Part shown: piece after piece, positions 1-10,889 of the stretch | How the letters are laid out: every line of letters starts with the position of its first letter | How positions within the stretch are numbered: position 1 is the stretch's first letter | Source: Desmodesmus armatus | Taxonomy: Eukaryota; Chlorophyta; Chlorophyceae; Sphaeropleales; Scenedesmaceae | Assembly: GCA_007449985.2 (NCBI GenBank) | Contig: VIIQ02000643.1 | Location: 86,001 to 150,000 of the forward strand | Length of the DNA stretch: 64,000 nucleotides | Direction of reading: 5' to 3' | The notes under the pieces: model-generated | What the model saw: only the letters and a program-made list of their open reading frames with translations | Database searches by the model: none | What the model was told of the DNA's origin: nothing | Program-made: the position numbers and the translations under genes

Positions 1-1797
1 TGTGCAGCACTCCCAAAATTATGTTGATGCATCGGATGCTGTTTTTTCATGCCACAGGGCCCCCAAACACCGCGGCTTTTGGTTGACCGGGCTGTTTCGT
101 CGTGACGGGTGACTCCCAGGCCTACGTGACCCATCCGGCATTACGAGGTTGGCCACCGAACTTTTCATGATTCATTACAACGGCCAAGGCTCACGTTTCT
201 GCTATGTAACGTTATTCCTTGTGCCCCGACACGGGTTTAGCAGGGGGACAGGCTCTCCGGAGAACGCTTCGCGTTTCTCCTTCGAGAACAGGCTCTCCGG
301 GGAACGCTTCGCGTTACTCCTTCGAGAAAATGAAAACTGTGTTGAAAGGCGACGGATGAAAATTATACACGGATGAGAGTTATGCGTGGTGCTGGTTGAT
401 TGATGACGGAGCGGGGTTATGTAAGGGCATCGTGCGGTGTTGATTTGGAACCTTGGTTGGATAACCTCTGCAGAATTGATTGGAGAGTTTGAATCGTGAA
501 TGGAGACCACTGGGAGTGGTGCTGACGGACTTGAGTTATATATGACGGATGCTGGGATATATATACATCAGTGGTGGCGTATACATCAAATGCGCAAATA
601 GGGACTTGCCAGCCACATGTCGTGCAATGTTTTATCAATCTGTTCAACACAATGGTTGTACTTGGCAGCCTCTGGAATCTTGCTAGTATGGTTCAGTCGG
701 CATCTTCCCTGCAAACCCGCAGGATGTTCCAGTGGCGGCCACAGCCCACACCTTCTTCTTGTAGTGCCAGCTGCTAAGCATGGTGCGCAACCACACCACA
801 TCCAGACTTAACATCATATCGGCTGTCAGGTACACCTGCAGGTCTATCGCTGTGAGCTGCTCCAGCCGCCTCATGTCTGATGCGGGGAAGGCAAATGTAT
901 GGCGTGGAAAGGAGTGCCACACCTCATACTCTCGCTGGTGCTGCTTGTTCTTAAAATGCACCATGACCAGGTGTGCTCCATGCTTGTCATGCTGCCCTGT
1001 CAACTCAAATTGAGGTTGCCCTGTAACAGCCCACACCCTGTGCTTGCCTAACACCCCAAGGAGCGTCGTCTGGCGCTCGTGCCATGTTGTGTTGACCAGC
1101 ATCAGGGCAGCCTGCTGCTCAAGCTCAACTGCAGTCATATTGGCAGTCACGGCTGTTGTGGCACTGCTTGTCGCACTGCCACTACTCACAATGGACACGG
1201 TGTCCATTCTTTGCAGGCGATCTTTGCCTGTTTGGCTCTGGAATGACCCATGCATGTACTCGACGGACTGAAGCTTACTGTTGTGCCGCACAGCATAGTC
1301 AGCGGCCTTGACTTGCATGCTGCCCTTTGCATGCTGGGCAGCCATGAAGCTATGGCCGTGCGGTCCAACACGCTCCTGAATGCTGCTGCTGCTGGTGCTG
1401 TGCTTTGCAGTGCGGGTCATGAGAACATGCTGCACGGCAGCTTTGGCACCCGTGCTGCTGTCCCCAACTGTAATCTGTCCCGTTTTAACCAAATCCTCAG
1501 ACACCTCACGGACACGGGCTTGTGGCTGACTGCTAAAGTTTCGGGCAGGCCAACCCAGCAAAGTTGTGACAACCAGGTCAATGTCGGTAGTTCTGCCCAG
1601 AGTCATGACAATGTCAAAGCTGAGCAGTGAGTCTAGGGCACCATTCAGCTGCTGCTTGCTCATGTTGGATGCACTACGGCACAGGCTCTCACGGCCCAGT
1701 AGGGTGCGTGTGGCATAATTGCCCACCAGTGCTGGTGCAAGAGTCTCCCACCATGTGAGGTTCCAGGCCGGTGGCTGCCAACTGCTGATGTTGTGCT
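1..1797. repeat. Direct duplicate (copy 1) of 15244-17040
   Basis: From the first base of the window this segment matches 15244-17040 base for base as far as I can read, at a constant offset of 15,243. The match ends abruptly inside the sulfotransferase-like last exon at about 1797, where copy 1 switches to unrelated GT-rich sequence. It probably continues to the left of the window. The first ~240 bases also match 14247-14490, so they belong to the ~1-kb higher-order repeat described at 13.5-15.5 kb. Confidence 0.95.
683..1797 (-). pseudogene. Truncated copy of the sulfotransferase-like last exon
   Basis: On the minus strand this is the same reading frame as the 3' exon at 15926-17138, including the GNYATRTLLGRE and LLSFDIVMTLG segments and the same stop. 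The breakpoint at about 1797 removes the first part of the exon, with the REP motif that starts the homology in the fuller copy, and all upstream exons. The sequence beyond the breakpoint (1798-2130) opens in another frame and does not supply a 5'-PAPS-binding motif. It is therefore best read as a dead 3' fragment carried along by the segmental duplication. If an upstream promoter and exon had been captured it could be a chimera, but I see no support for that. Confidence 0.7.
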
Positions 1798-3425
1798 GTA
1801 CCTGCAGGTTGGGTGGGTGGTGGTGGGTTCAAGTGTCGGGGTGTGTGTGTGTGCCATGCGTGAGTAATGGGGGGGCTGTTTGGTTGGCGGGGAGGTGACA
1901 ACAAGGGTTGGGTGCGGCTGGGGAGTTCTGGCCGATGGGTGGGGGGTGGTTGCTGCGGGAAGCTGGCCCTTCTTGGTGCCCTTGGGTGTGTCTGCCCTCC
2001 CACAACCCACCAGGTGCATGGCCTCCACCTGCGCGCGCGCCACTGCTGTGGCGTCCTCGCCCTCCTCGCTGTGGTTGGGCTCAGCGGCGGCTGCTGTGTC
2101 CATGGCAGCTGCTGTGGACACCTCCATGGGGGCTGGGGCTCATTGTGGGTGCTGGGGCGGCTGCTGCATCGGCCAGCCCGGCGATTTGTCTGGTGTAACT
2201 GTTCTATGTGGTGTGTCCGGCCTATCCAGTCATCTGTCGCAACCAGCGCAGAAGCTCTGCCTCATCAGTATTGAATTGCCTGAAAGAATGCTACCTTTGC
2301 CTTTTTCTTGGGGAAGACTCTGAATCTCAGAAGTATCTGTGATACCAAGGTGCTTGGTGATGCAGTTCTAGCTTTCTTTCCTGCTCTGAAATCTTGAGAT
2401 AATCAACCTTGAAAGGTGTAGGTAGGGACGGGCAAAAACGATTTGTACACATATATACAAACATATGGATCTTCAAGCTGAGTCAACTTGCATGTTGAGC
2501 AAATAGAGACGAGTCTGTTGACGCCTACAGAGCACAGAGCTGTGTGTTTCAAGTTGGGTATGTTTGGGCGCTGCCAGGCAGCAGAATGTGGCCAGCACTT
2601 CTGCCAGGGGCAAGTTGCCACCCTGAGGGTGACTAGGGCCATAGGGTATTGTAACTGTCTCAGGGTTGTCTTTCGGCAGGCACAAAAAATGCCCACAATT
2701 CTGGGTCGCTACGTTCTCTGCGCCATGCCAAGCCTCATGGGGTGGTGCACTGGGACATTTGGTAGCTGCCAAAGGGCTAAGCCCCCATCCATTGTGTCAA
2801 GAAATCAAAAACTGTTTATGTGCTTGTTTCAGGGTCCTGAAGCACGCTGAGACAAGCAGCAGCCGGTTTTAGAGACACATTCACTGACAGCAGCATACTC
2901 AATGCACCAAAAATCAGCAAGTAATCAGCAAGGTCTTTCGTAGCGCCTGGCCACCACATCACAACACAAGGGTGATTACCATTGCATGGTTCAAAACCCA
3001 CCTTGTCTATGTGACAATGGTGGTCTGCCAGTGCTGGGGCACTGCTGCAGCGGCTGATTAACCCCTACAAGGGCCCTGACACTGCTGGTAACAGTGATTC
3101 ATTGTTGGGGAGGGCTTCTTACCAAGATGACCCACACTAACCACTAACCTAGCCAGCTGGGGCTCCACCAGAAGTGAGCTGCAGCTGCTGGCTGCTGTCT
3201 AGCGTTCCACTGTCTTACTTTCACTTTGATACTTTCAAATTGTGAAACTGCTTTTACCGACCCCCCAAAACTTCTGAAGGCACACTCCTGTACTGAAGAC
3301 AGCTGCACATGTGCAGAGCTGTCAGTATGGCACCTGAATTTAACAAACAAAACAACAAGCACAGTCAGAAAGGAGCAGTTACGCGCATAGAAGCAGTAAC
3401 GCGCGCTAGCAGCACATTCATGCAT
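1798..3425. other. Gene-poor stretch, no recognised gene
   Basis: A GT/GGGT-rich stretch (1800-2170) is followed by ordinary mixed sequence. A minus-strand frame at about 1990-2127 (acidic, Ala/Glu-rich) could be a small exon, but it has no recognisable domain and no clear partner exon. The right part lies downstream of the GDP-mannose dehydratase stop codon and may include its 3' UTR. Confidence 0.5.
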
Positions 3426-3938
3426 TCAGGCAAACGGCCTGGATGATATGGCTGACAATGGGACTCCAGCTGCACCCACCCTCAACTTCTTCTTAAGGTC
3501 GATCTTGGCCAGCTGCATCTTGGCCAACTCAATGTCAGAGTCCACCATCTCCGCACAGAGCTTGTCAACACTGGTCTGCTCGTCTGCATCCCAGCCCAGA
3601 ACCTCTCTCGCCTTGGTGGGGTCACCCAGCAGCAGTTCGACCTCAGCAGGGCGGAAGAAGCGCTCACTGACCTTCACCACCACCTTGCCGGCGTGCTCAC
3701 CACTGGCGACAATGCCACGCTGCAGGACAGGAAACACACACTCTGGTCGGCGTCCTTGCCACATTTGGCCTAGGAAAGCCAGCCTGGTTGCTAGCACAAC
3801 ATGTTGCAGCACACTCTGCAGGCCCTGTCCCAGATGCAGTGACACGCACCTCACTGATGCCCTTGCCCTCCCACCGCAGAGGCATGCCGGCACGGGTGAA
3901 GGCCATCTGGCAGAAGTCACGCACAGTCGTGGTCTTGC
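3426..3938 (-). CDS. GDP-mannose 4,6-dehydratase, C-terminal two exons only
   Basis: Two minus-strand exons join cleanly. Exon 3850-3938 encodes KTTTVRDFCQMAF and WEGKGISE. Exon 3426-3719 encodes VSERFFRPAEVELLLGDP, then KAREVLGW and EMVDSDIELA. The intron (3720-3849) has GTGCGT donor and CTGCAG acceptor and is phase 0. These blocks are characteristic of the C-terminal third of GDP-mannose 4,6-dehydratase, the NADP-dependent short-chain dehydrogenase that starts GDP-L-fucose synthesis from GDP-mannose in the cytosol. The family is usually about 350 residues; only about 127 are present. An acceptor (CACAG) precedes the first exon, but I could not find the Rossmann fold, the catalytic TxxxY/K exons or any other upstream exon as far as 4.87 kb. 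Either a long intron hides them or this is a 5'-truncated copy. The family call is secure, the functional status is not. Confidence 0.72.
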   Translation of the reverse strand, partial: ARPRLCVTSARWPSPVPACLCGGRARASVRCVSLHLGQGLQSVLQHVVLATRLAFLGQMWQGRRPECVFPVLQRGIVASGEHAGKVVVKVSERFFRPAEVELLLGDPTKAREVLGWDADEQTSVDKLCAEMVDSDIELAKMQLAKIDLKKKLRVGAAGVPLSAISSRPFA

Positions 3939-4089
3939 CTGTGTTGCAATAAGCAAGAGCATGGTCAATAGTCGCGATGGGCACAATATCTCCTGCACGA
4001 CCAGGTGTGCGCCCAGCGTTACACCAGTGAAAAACTCCTGCCAGACCAAGTGTTTTTTTAGACTAAGTGTTGTTTGGCTGTAACCTGTC

Positions 4090-4868
4090 GGCTACCTTGT
4101 GTGACGCACAAAGTTGCGGCGGTTGCCTTGCAGCATAGCCCTAACGTCTGCTTGAAGTCACCCAGCACCATGACCAGGTGAAGGCGCTGGATGCGCTGCA
4201 GCGCACTGTCAAGCTGCCTAAGTAGAGCCGCTGCTTCCTGCTATGCCCACCCCCCTGACTGTCACTGGGAAGCCCAGGCTTTATGATAAGTGTGGAACAC
4301 AAAAACTATATATGATATACGATATGCAATGAATCATGCCGTAAAGTTCGGGTGCCTTCTTATTAGGGTGTACACTAGCATCTGCCGACCTAGTGCCAGC
4401 TGTAGGTACAGATTGCCCAAATAAATTCATTGATTAGGGTGCCTCGGAGCGATTCCCGCCCTGTCACGATGCTTGATGTGGCCGCAGGAGATGCCGAAAA
4501 CACCTCGAAATGGTCGTGTCAGCATGTATATATGCGCCGATTGGCACTTTTCGCACTTACGAGTGCCAAACCTGAAGGATCTAGGCCCTCCCTGCCTTAC
4601 AATTAGGGTGGCCCTGAAAGCCCAGGCCAGGTGCTGCCTTACAATTAGGGTGGACCACAATGTGCATTGAACGATGCCCTATTATTAGGGTAGCCTAATT
4701 ATTAGGGTGATTACGGTAAGTGACTTCAGTGTGGAAAAGCAAACAAACAAACACATGCCCATGTTTCTTGCATCATGACAACAGATGGCACACACATACC
4801 AATCTGACTTCTGCCTGCCACAACTGAATTAAGTGCCATGTCACCATAATCTGCACCTTTGTTCACAA
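4090..4868. other. Intergenic with scattered ATTAGGGTG motifs
   Basis: No gene is recognised. Between 4358 and 4714 the nonamer-like motif ATTAGGGTG (or ATTAGGGTA) occurs about six times in one orientation at irregular spacing, several of them preceded by TTACA or TAATT. It resembles degenerate telomere-type sequence or the subterminal repeats of a transposon, but no inverted partner was found. Confidence 0.45.
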
Positions 4869-6140
4869 TTACAATGCTGCTATCCCCTTCTTTTTGCAGT
4901 CTTTATAGGTCAAAACACGCGACCGCAACTGTTTCTCTGGCTTGGTTTTCCAGGAAGCAAAAAACTGGTGGCAGATGAGCGCCTCAGGGCGCACCTGCTT
5001 CTTCACATCTTCGCATGTCATGTTGAGGTCTAATGTGTCCCAACCCATGCCCAGCACAAACTTGGGCATGGCACGCACAGAGCCAAATAGCACCCCGTCT
5101 TGCAGGTCCGCCTTTGTTGAGTTGATGGGCCATGTTGCATGAATACTGTGCGCGTATGCCTTGATTGCTGACGTGAAAGCCTTGGGTCCCGTCCTCATGA
5201 GAACACCCTCATCCACGCGTTTGCTTACCCCGTTGACAGGGAGACCTTTGATATGCGTGTAGTTGAGGTTGCGTGAGATGATTCGTGGCATCATGGCCAG
5301 CACAGGGTGTCCTGGCATGGCTCCTATCACAAACTGGTTGAACTCTTTGGTGTCTCCTGTAATCATGTTGCGCTTGGCAATGCCAACCATTAAGGCAGCA
5401 TCAAAGCCGTGTCCCTCGTTCCAGCTGGATATTGGCTGCATGCACTTGACATCACTGTCAGCATACACACCCCCCAGCTTGTGCAGCACCAGGTATCTCC
5501 AGAAATCAGCGCGTTCAACATCAAATGGTAGGCGGTTGTACAGTTGCAGTAGTTGAGGGTAGTGCTCGGCAACAAACGTGCGCTGTTCCATATTATCATA
5601 CAAGATATGCCTGTAGCCTGGATTCATGTCAACCCAGGTCTGTATGCTGTCCTGAACCTCACATGGCATGCTGTGCTTATCTTGCACAGCTTGATGAATG
5701 AGCTTGGGCAGAATGTATGGTGGTCCGATTTGGCCAGGCACATCTGACACCAGCGGCACATGGTGATGTTGATGTTGTGACAGCCATTGTTGCTGTGCCT
5801 CTCCTTTGCCAGGCTGCTCATCTACTTGTTTTGGTCCAGGCTCGATACGAGGTTGAGGTTGTCCATGCCTCCGTTGTATGCCCAACGTCAACACGTCCTC
5901 GACATGACTGACCAAACCACTGCTTGACGTTTGCCCTAAGGGGCGAGGGGCGTGCCGCTGCTCAAGCAGCCTAAGCTCAGTCAGCAGCAAACTGCCCCCA
6001 TCAACATGTTTGGGCACGCTCGAGCTGAATTTGGAGATGCACAAAAACAACATAATCACCCAGATTACAGCTGGTACGAGGCAGGACAGTCTGCAGACAC
6101 GGTGGGCCCGATGGCGATGGCCAGGGTACTTCGAGGTCAT
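4869..6140 (-). CDS. GT32 (OCH1-like) glycosyltransferase, type II membrane
   Basis: A single open frame of 423 residues. A short basic N-terminus is followed by one hydrophobic segment (about residues 18-36), giving the type II signal-anchor layout of Golgi glycosyltransferases. After a Pro/Gln-rich stem, the DXD-containing sugar-binding domain (Gly_transf_sug family, GT32) begins at about residue 139 with PPYILPKLIHQ. It continues with SIQTWVDMNPGY and FDVERADFWRYLVLHKLGG, and VYADSDVKC carries the metal/nucleotide-sugar DXD (D228-S-D230). Relatives transfer hexoses, typically mannose from GDP-mannose, to glycans in the Golgi. Donor and acceptor cannot be read from sequence. The first Met fits because the anchor follows within 20 residues. 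The stop overlaps TGTAA, the pentamer used as poly(A) signal in green algae. The paralogue at 49.9 kb has the same architecture. Apparently intact. Confidence 0.88.
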   Translation of the reverse strand: MTSKYPGHRHRAHRVCRLSCLVPAVIWVIMLFLCISKFSSSVPKHVDGGSLLLTELRLLEQRHAPRPLGQTSSSGLVSHVEDVLTLGIQRRHGQPQPRIEPGPKQVDEQPGKGEAQQQWLSQHQHHHVPLVSDVPGQIGPPYILPKLIHQAVQDKHSMPCEVQDSIQTWVDMNPGYRHILYDNMEQRTFVAEHYPQLLQLYNRLPFDVERADFWRYLVLHKLGGVYADSDVKCMQPISSWNEGHGFDAALMVGIAKRNMITGDTKEFNQFVIGAMPGHPVLAMMPRIISRNLNYTHIKGLPVNGVSKRVDEGVLMRTGPKAFTSAIKAYAHSIHATWPINSTKADLQDGVLFGSVRAMPKFVLGMGWDTLDLNMTCEDVKKQVRPEALICHQFFASWKTKPEKQLRSRVLTYKDCKKKGIAAL

Positions 6141-6223
6141 GATTGGGCTTGATGCCCGATCGTAAAGTGTTCAGCAGGGCGTGAAGTCTTATATGACAAC
6201 ATGGGCCTGATAGAAACAAGCTA

Positions 6224-6240
6224 GGTCCACCACAAAACTA
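6224..6240. repeat. Solo GGTCCACCACAAA terminal-repeat fragment
   Basis: These bases match the 20-bp terminal inverted repeat of the MITE at 42503-42776. No partner end was found nearby, so it is probably a truncated element. Confidence 0.45.
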
Positions 6241-6490
6241 AGACCCCGGGGGTTGACGCCAGGACTAAACTGCCTTTGGAGGAGGGTTCGATTTCAAAAA
6301 CAGACTTTGTTCAAAACGGAAGGGTCGGGAGGAGGGGTTCTGCGGCTCGAAATAATGTCCTAGGCAAGACGGATTTTCATAGGAAACGAGGGGTTTCCAT
6401 GATTCCCAGTGGTTTTTAGTGCAATTTGATTGGAACGGTCCCATTTCCCAAGGAAGGTTTACCGTTCAGGACAGATGTCCACACACCAGA

Positions 6491-6755
6491 TTCCTGGGCT
6501 TCCTTCCCTTCCAACCTTCCAGCCGACCCCTGACGCACCCCACTTCCTGGGCTTCCTTCCCTTCCAACCTTCCAGCCGACCCCTATCGCACCCCACTTCC
6601 TAGGCTTCCTTCTCTTCCAACCTTTCCTGCCGGCCCCTGACACACTGACTTCTTATGCGTCCTTCCTTTCTGATCCTTTCTGCCCACCCAAGACACACCC
6701 ACTTCCCATGCTTCCTGCTTTTCGGCCACTTCCCACCCACCCCCAACACAACCAA
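6491..6755. repeat. 53-bp minisatellite, about five units
   Basis: Unit starts fall at 6491, 6544, 6597, 6650 and 6703, an exact 53-bp period. Each starts with TTCC or TTCT followed by GGCTTCCTTCCCTTCC-like sequence. The first two units are nearly identical and the later ones progressively diverge. The plus-strand open frame through it is a repeat artefact. Confidence 0.9.
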
Positions 6756-6762
6756 CTGCCGG

Positions 6763-6873
6763 CCCTAATCCTAAATCCTAAACCTAAACCCCTAAGCCCC
6801 CTAAACCTAAACCCCTAAGCCCCCTAAACCTAAACCCCTAATCCCCCTAAACCCAAACTTCAAACCCTAAACC
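6763..6873. repeat. Interstitial telomere-like tract (CCCTAAA-type)
   Basis: About 110 bases of CCTAAA, CCCTAAA and CCCCTAA variants, with a superimposed ~23-bp period (CCTAAACCTAAACCCCTAAG). It matches the C-rich strand of plant and algal TTTAGGG-type telomeres, but with variant units. It is followed by a poly-C/CCCT run to 6905. Ordinary sequence lies on both sides, so it is interstitial in this window. Confidence 0.8.
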
Positions 6874-7299
6874 AGAGCCCCCCCCCTCCCCCCCCCCCGC
6901 CCCCCTATTCAAGAGGCACTGCGCTGAACAGACGTGTCCTGAGCTGCTTGCTGTGTTGTGCTTGCTGGACCAAAAGGTGCTGTGTAGGTGTTTGCATGCA
7001 GCACTGTTATCAAGGGCATGCAGGGACTTGGTGCACTGACGTCAAGGGTGCCATCCATGCGTGGGGGGGCACATGGTCCTGGCCACACAATACGACTCTA
7101 TTGTCCGTGATATTGATGAAACTACGTTAACAATGCGTCTTGCGCAACAGTATGCATGTTTCTTTGAATTGGGAAGCAAGGAAAGGAAGGAAGGGTCGGA
7201 AGGGTAGGAGGACAAGAAAACAGAAGTGTGGAAGCAGTTGAAAGCTGGCTATTCCCAGGAATTTATCCTTTCCTGGACTCTTCCTGAGAAACTCCGGCT

Positions 7300-7813
7300 G
7301 CCTAAAAATAGTAGAGCTGATACACCCTGTTCGTCTGAGGGGGGGGAGCGAGGAGCAGAAATGTGTTTTGCAGCAGCACAGGCGGGGGGGGGGGGGGGTA
7401 GCAACTAGCTGCTCCGCCAGAAACGGTGCTGGAGGGGGGGGGGGTGAGCGAGGAACAGCTTGGCTGGGGTCCAGGGGGGGGGGGCAAGCTGACAAGGTGA
7501 AGTACAAAATATTACCTAAAACAATGTACAGCTTTAGGTGGCGGGGATAGTCCTCCCTGGACGACGCTGGCACATTGCCAGGGTCTGGCTGTTCACCGAA
7601 GTGTTTCAAGATACTGGTGTGCCCTTGACGGGGAGGGGGGGGGTGACTCACTGTCCCTGGGGGGGGGGTGCGAGGGGCGGGTTCCATGCCAAGCCCAAGG
7701 GGCTACTCCCCAGGGAGCAACACAACATGAACGTAGGAGCTAAGCTCCCCCGGGGGAGCGGAAAATTTCCTGAGACAGACGAACAGGGTGTATCAGCTTC
7801 AAAAAAGCTACCC
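7300..7813. mobile_element. GGG-ended MITE, diverged copy
   Basis: AGCTGATACACCCTGTTCGT at about 7315 is inverted at 7775-7798. The right end continues through TTCAAAAAAGCTACCC to 7813, matching the terminal repeat of the 11351 and 48478 copies (GGGTAGCG...ACACCCTGTTTC). The left extreme end is degenerate. The interior is dominated by long G runs (8-13 G), as in the other copies but opposite in orientation. No transposase is encoded. Confidence 0.7.
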
Positions 7814-8840
7814 TTGCGGATAGGTTTACGTAATTCTACAGCACCTGCTGCAAACCACCATCTGGACCCCATTCTGGGTCAGTCCTGCTACCAGAGAACC
7901 AGGCCGTTGGTGCTGCCCCTAGCCACTTACGTATTTTTACCAGACATAACAGCGGCTTCTTGCCGAGTATTGCCCCAGGGGTGCCTACAAGTTTGCACTT
8001 ATGCATCAGCAGATCCTGTGAGGTGTTTGGTTATAGGCACAAGACTGATCATATGGCCCATCCGCCGCTTGTGAGACCAGCCATATAGTGTAGTATTATG
8101 ATGGAAGCATTGCGGCTGCACCAGACAGCGATTTCGAAGCACAAAGTTCACTGACCAAAAACTCCATCAATCTGCTGTCATGGACCTGCGTTTAGAGTGC
8201 ACGAGTACACCTGACCTCATGCATGTGACCTTTATTTATGTCCAAAATGTTACGTTCAAAAGCAGCTGCCGTGCACTGTAGACGTGCAGCCAGAGAGTGA
8301 CCAAGAATTGGGTCACCCCCCAGATAGGGCCACTTTGAGATACTCCCCCTCCTGGAGGCTCACAACGCCCTGAGGGTTCTGCCGTTCATAAGCTCTGAAA
8401 ACACCCCAAGGCCCACCCCATAAGACACGCTGTGAAGAATGCTCCTAGCCCTCCCGAGTGCTAGAAATACTGCATGTCTCATTTTCAACTCATCCATGCA
8501 TCATGTATCTTAGGTGCCTTACCATTATGGTGATTACGCATGCACCCAAGGCAGTTTGGTTGCGCAATGGCACATTTCACACCACACGAACACCTCAACA
8601 TGCGTTAGTTTTGTCCTCTAGTTCTGCCTGCAGATCGTAAGCTTGGATGTGGATCTGCGTGAGACACAATGCAACGAGGCTTGGATTTAATGGTTCTTTG
8701 AACCCTCATCATTGATGGTCACATCTTTTCTCATAATCAGCCTGCCTTGGGGACCTTGGTACGGATCCCATTAAAGGCCACCTGTCTTTCTGGGGGGTCA
8801 CCAGATCTTAGCGACCACGGGCGCGTGAGCCCTGTGACTC
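7814..8840. other. No recognised gene
   Basis: Mixed-composition sequence with no long conserved frame, no tandem repeat and no clear inverted repeat that I can see. Confidence 0.5.
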
Positions 8841-8849
8841 AAGGTGTGC

Positions 8850-9252
8850 TATATATGTGTGTGCTATATTTACACAAGTGTATATACAAGAATATTTATG
8901 TGTATATATATACAATATTTATGTTATATATGTTATATATATATATGTTATATATATATATGTTATATTATATATGTTATATATGTTATATATATATATG
9001 TTATATATTTATGTTATATATGTTATATATATATATGTTATATTATATATGTTATATATGTTATATATATATATGTTATATATTTATGTTATATATATAT
9101 GTTATATATATATGTTATATATGTTATATATATATGTTATATATTTATGTTATATATGTTATATATATATATATAACATATATGTATATACTGCTATATA
9201 TACACATATATATACACATATACATTAATGCACATCTATATATACATATATA
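8850..9252. repeat. AT microsatellite block (TATATATGTTATATA-type)
   Basis: About 400 bases of TATATA with interspersed TGTTATATAT units and longer-period repetition of about 68 bases. The plus-strand frames made of Tyr, Ile, Cys and Met are artefacts of the repeat. Confidence 0.95.
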
Positions 9253-9829
9253 TTGTATCGAAACCTATAAGGTTGAGAGCCTAATGCGTTGCTATGGTCC
9301 CACCCCCACACATGACAGCATTCTTGGTCTGCACATCCGTTGGCAAGTGCGACGCACGCAGGCCTGGTGGGGCGTGTGCGAATGAAAGGACAACGCTTAA
9401 CAGCTTCAGCTTGTTGAATAACGTGCACGAGGCAGGAGCTGGGAATCCAGATTCCGCATCGCAAAATCCGGTTCCGTCACGACTACAAAACGTGTTTGTC
9501 GAAGCAGCTAGTAACCTGCGTGTTGTGTGCCAGGGCCTGTGTGCAATGCCGTCCAGTCCTTGTTGGTAACGGTATCCATGCAAATCACAAAAAACGTTCA
9601 ACGCAGCTGAGCCGCCGTATATGAAACATTACACTGTTTGATTGGCTTGCATGGCATGGATGCACCCATCGCCCTGAATTCATCTGAACGGTTACGAGGC
9701 GCACAGACAACCGTCATCCAACGTTGGATTGCGTGTGTCGGACTCCTGCTCAACAGTACAAAGCACGGTTTCCCGTGCTGCTGTGTGATCGAGAGTGCTC
9801 AATGCTGCCCCGCTGTGTTTATTTTAGCC
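9253..9829. other. No recognised gene
   Basis: Unique-looking mixed sequence between the AT block and the dispersed repeat that starts at about 9830. No domain-bearing frame is visible. Confidence 0.45.
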
Positions 9830-10410
9830 TGACAAGGGGCAGCAGCTGAAGCTACAGGCACAGCAGCACTGCAACATCAACTGTGCCGCAGCTGCACATG
9901 AGCATGAGTACCTCAATCCGCATCCCCGAATTTGCGAGCTCAACTGTGTTGATTCCAGCCTGACACATGCTCCGTGGGCGGGAGCAGCTGGTAGCGCCTG
10001 CAGCTGCAGCAGTGCTGGGGCACCCCAGCAGCAGTATGTTAAAAGCAGTACCCCAGCAGCAGCACCCCAGCAGCAGCAAGTGTGCAGCAGCTGGACCATG
10101 GCATTGTACCACCTCCCTAGATCGTAGCCTCACCAAGTCCCAAGCCAGCTAGCTACGCCAAGTTGTTTGATTAGGTACCAAGTGAACCTCCGTGGTGGCA
10201 GTTTCCCTGCAAACGGCCATGCTGCACCCTAGTGATCACACATCGACTGCTACAGTGGTCCATGTCCAAACTGCGCCAGCGAGTGATGCGGCTGTACCAC
10301 CGTGCACTTTATGCATCTGGCAGCCGCAGAACTGCAGTAACGCCTCACCTGACCCCCCAAACAAATATTGGCAGGCTTCGATCCAGCTCTGACGCCACCT
10401 GGGCGTTGAC
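9830..10410. repeat. Dispersed repeat family, inverted copy of 63670-64000
   Basis: Read on the minus strand, this segment matches 63670-64000 (GCTAACGCCCAGGTGGCGTC, GGAATCAACTTGTGTTGA-like sequence and GCGGATGGAGG-like blocks) and a shorter stretch at 37845-38050. The 20525-20580 and 22215-22270 segments share its GACGCCACCTGGG block. Copy lengths differ and the interior is rich in GCAGCAGCACC. Confidence 0.75.
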
Positions 10411-10543
10411 CATTCTATACACACATGTGTGTATATAGCAGTGAGAAGCAGTAAGAAGCAGTTTAGCACAGCACTCACACGCCAGTTTTACACGGACACA
10501 CTCACTCACAACATTTACTGCTACTGCTGTCTGCTGCTGCTGT

Positions 10544-10719
10544 AGGAACAAGCGCATGAGGGTGCTGTTCTCGCAAGAGGAGGAGCAGGAAGAGGAGTAT
10601 GCTGCTGATGGTGCTGGTGGTGATGCTGATGCGGCATACAAGAACCAGATTGAGAACTACGCAGCAGCAGTGTCCCAGTGTCAGCACAGCAGCAGTGTCT
10701 TTGCTTATAAGATATAATT
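10544..10719 (+). CDS. Possible terminal coding exon, acidic, unknown
   Basis: A pyrimidine/CTG-rich stretch ending TGTAG is followed by an open frame reading RMRVLFSQEEEQEEEYAADG, then DADAAYKNQIENY and a stop. The acceptor-like context and the balanced acidic composition suggest a 3' exon more than a repeat artefact. No family is recognised and no upstream exon is identified. Confidence 0.25.
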
Positions 10720-10889
10720 ATATATTCGGTGTCAGTCTGTTTTGAGTTCTGTTGTGTATCAAAAGAGTATTGAAGGTGTTTGAGGGACGGTGTGTGTAAG
10801 TCATCTGTGCTGCTGTGAGGTTGAGTTCAAGGCAGGAGGCAGGGACGGTGTGGATGCTGTGGAATGGATATCAACGCAAGGTCTTAAAA

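Noticed and set aside
1660..2127. 155-codon minus frame as a captured 5' exon for the truncated sulfotransferase copy
   Set aside because: It is in a different frame from the sulfotransferase exon, is Pro/Thr/His low complexity from a GT-rich tract, and lacks a convincing donor-acceptor pair.
8844..9228. Three overlapping plus-strand frames rich in Tyr, Ile, Cys and Met
   Set aside because: They are translations of a TATATATGTTATATA microsatellite; no biased codon use or domain beyond the repeat.
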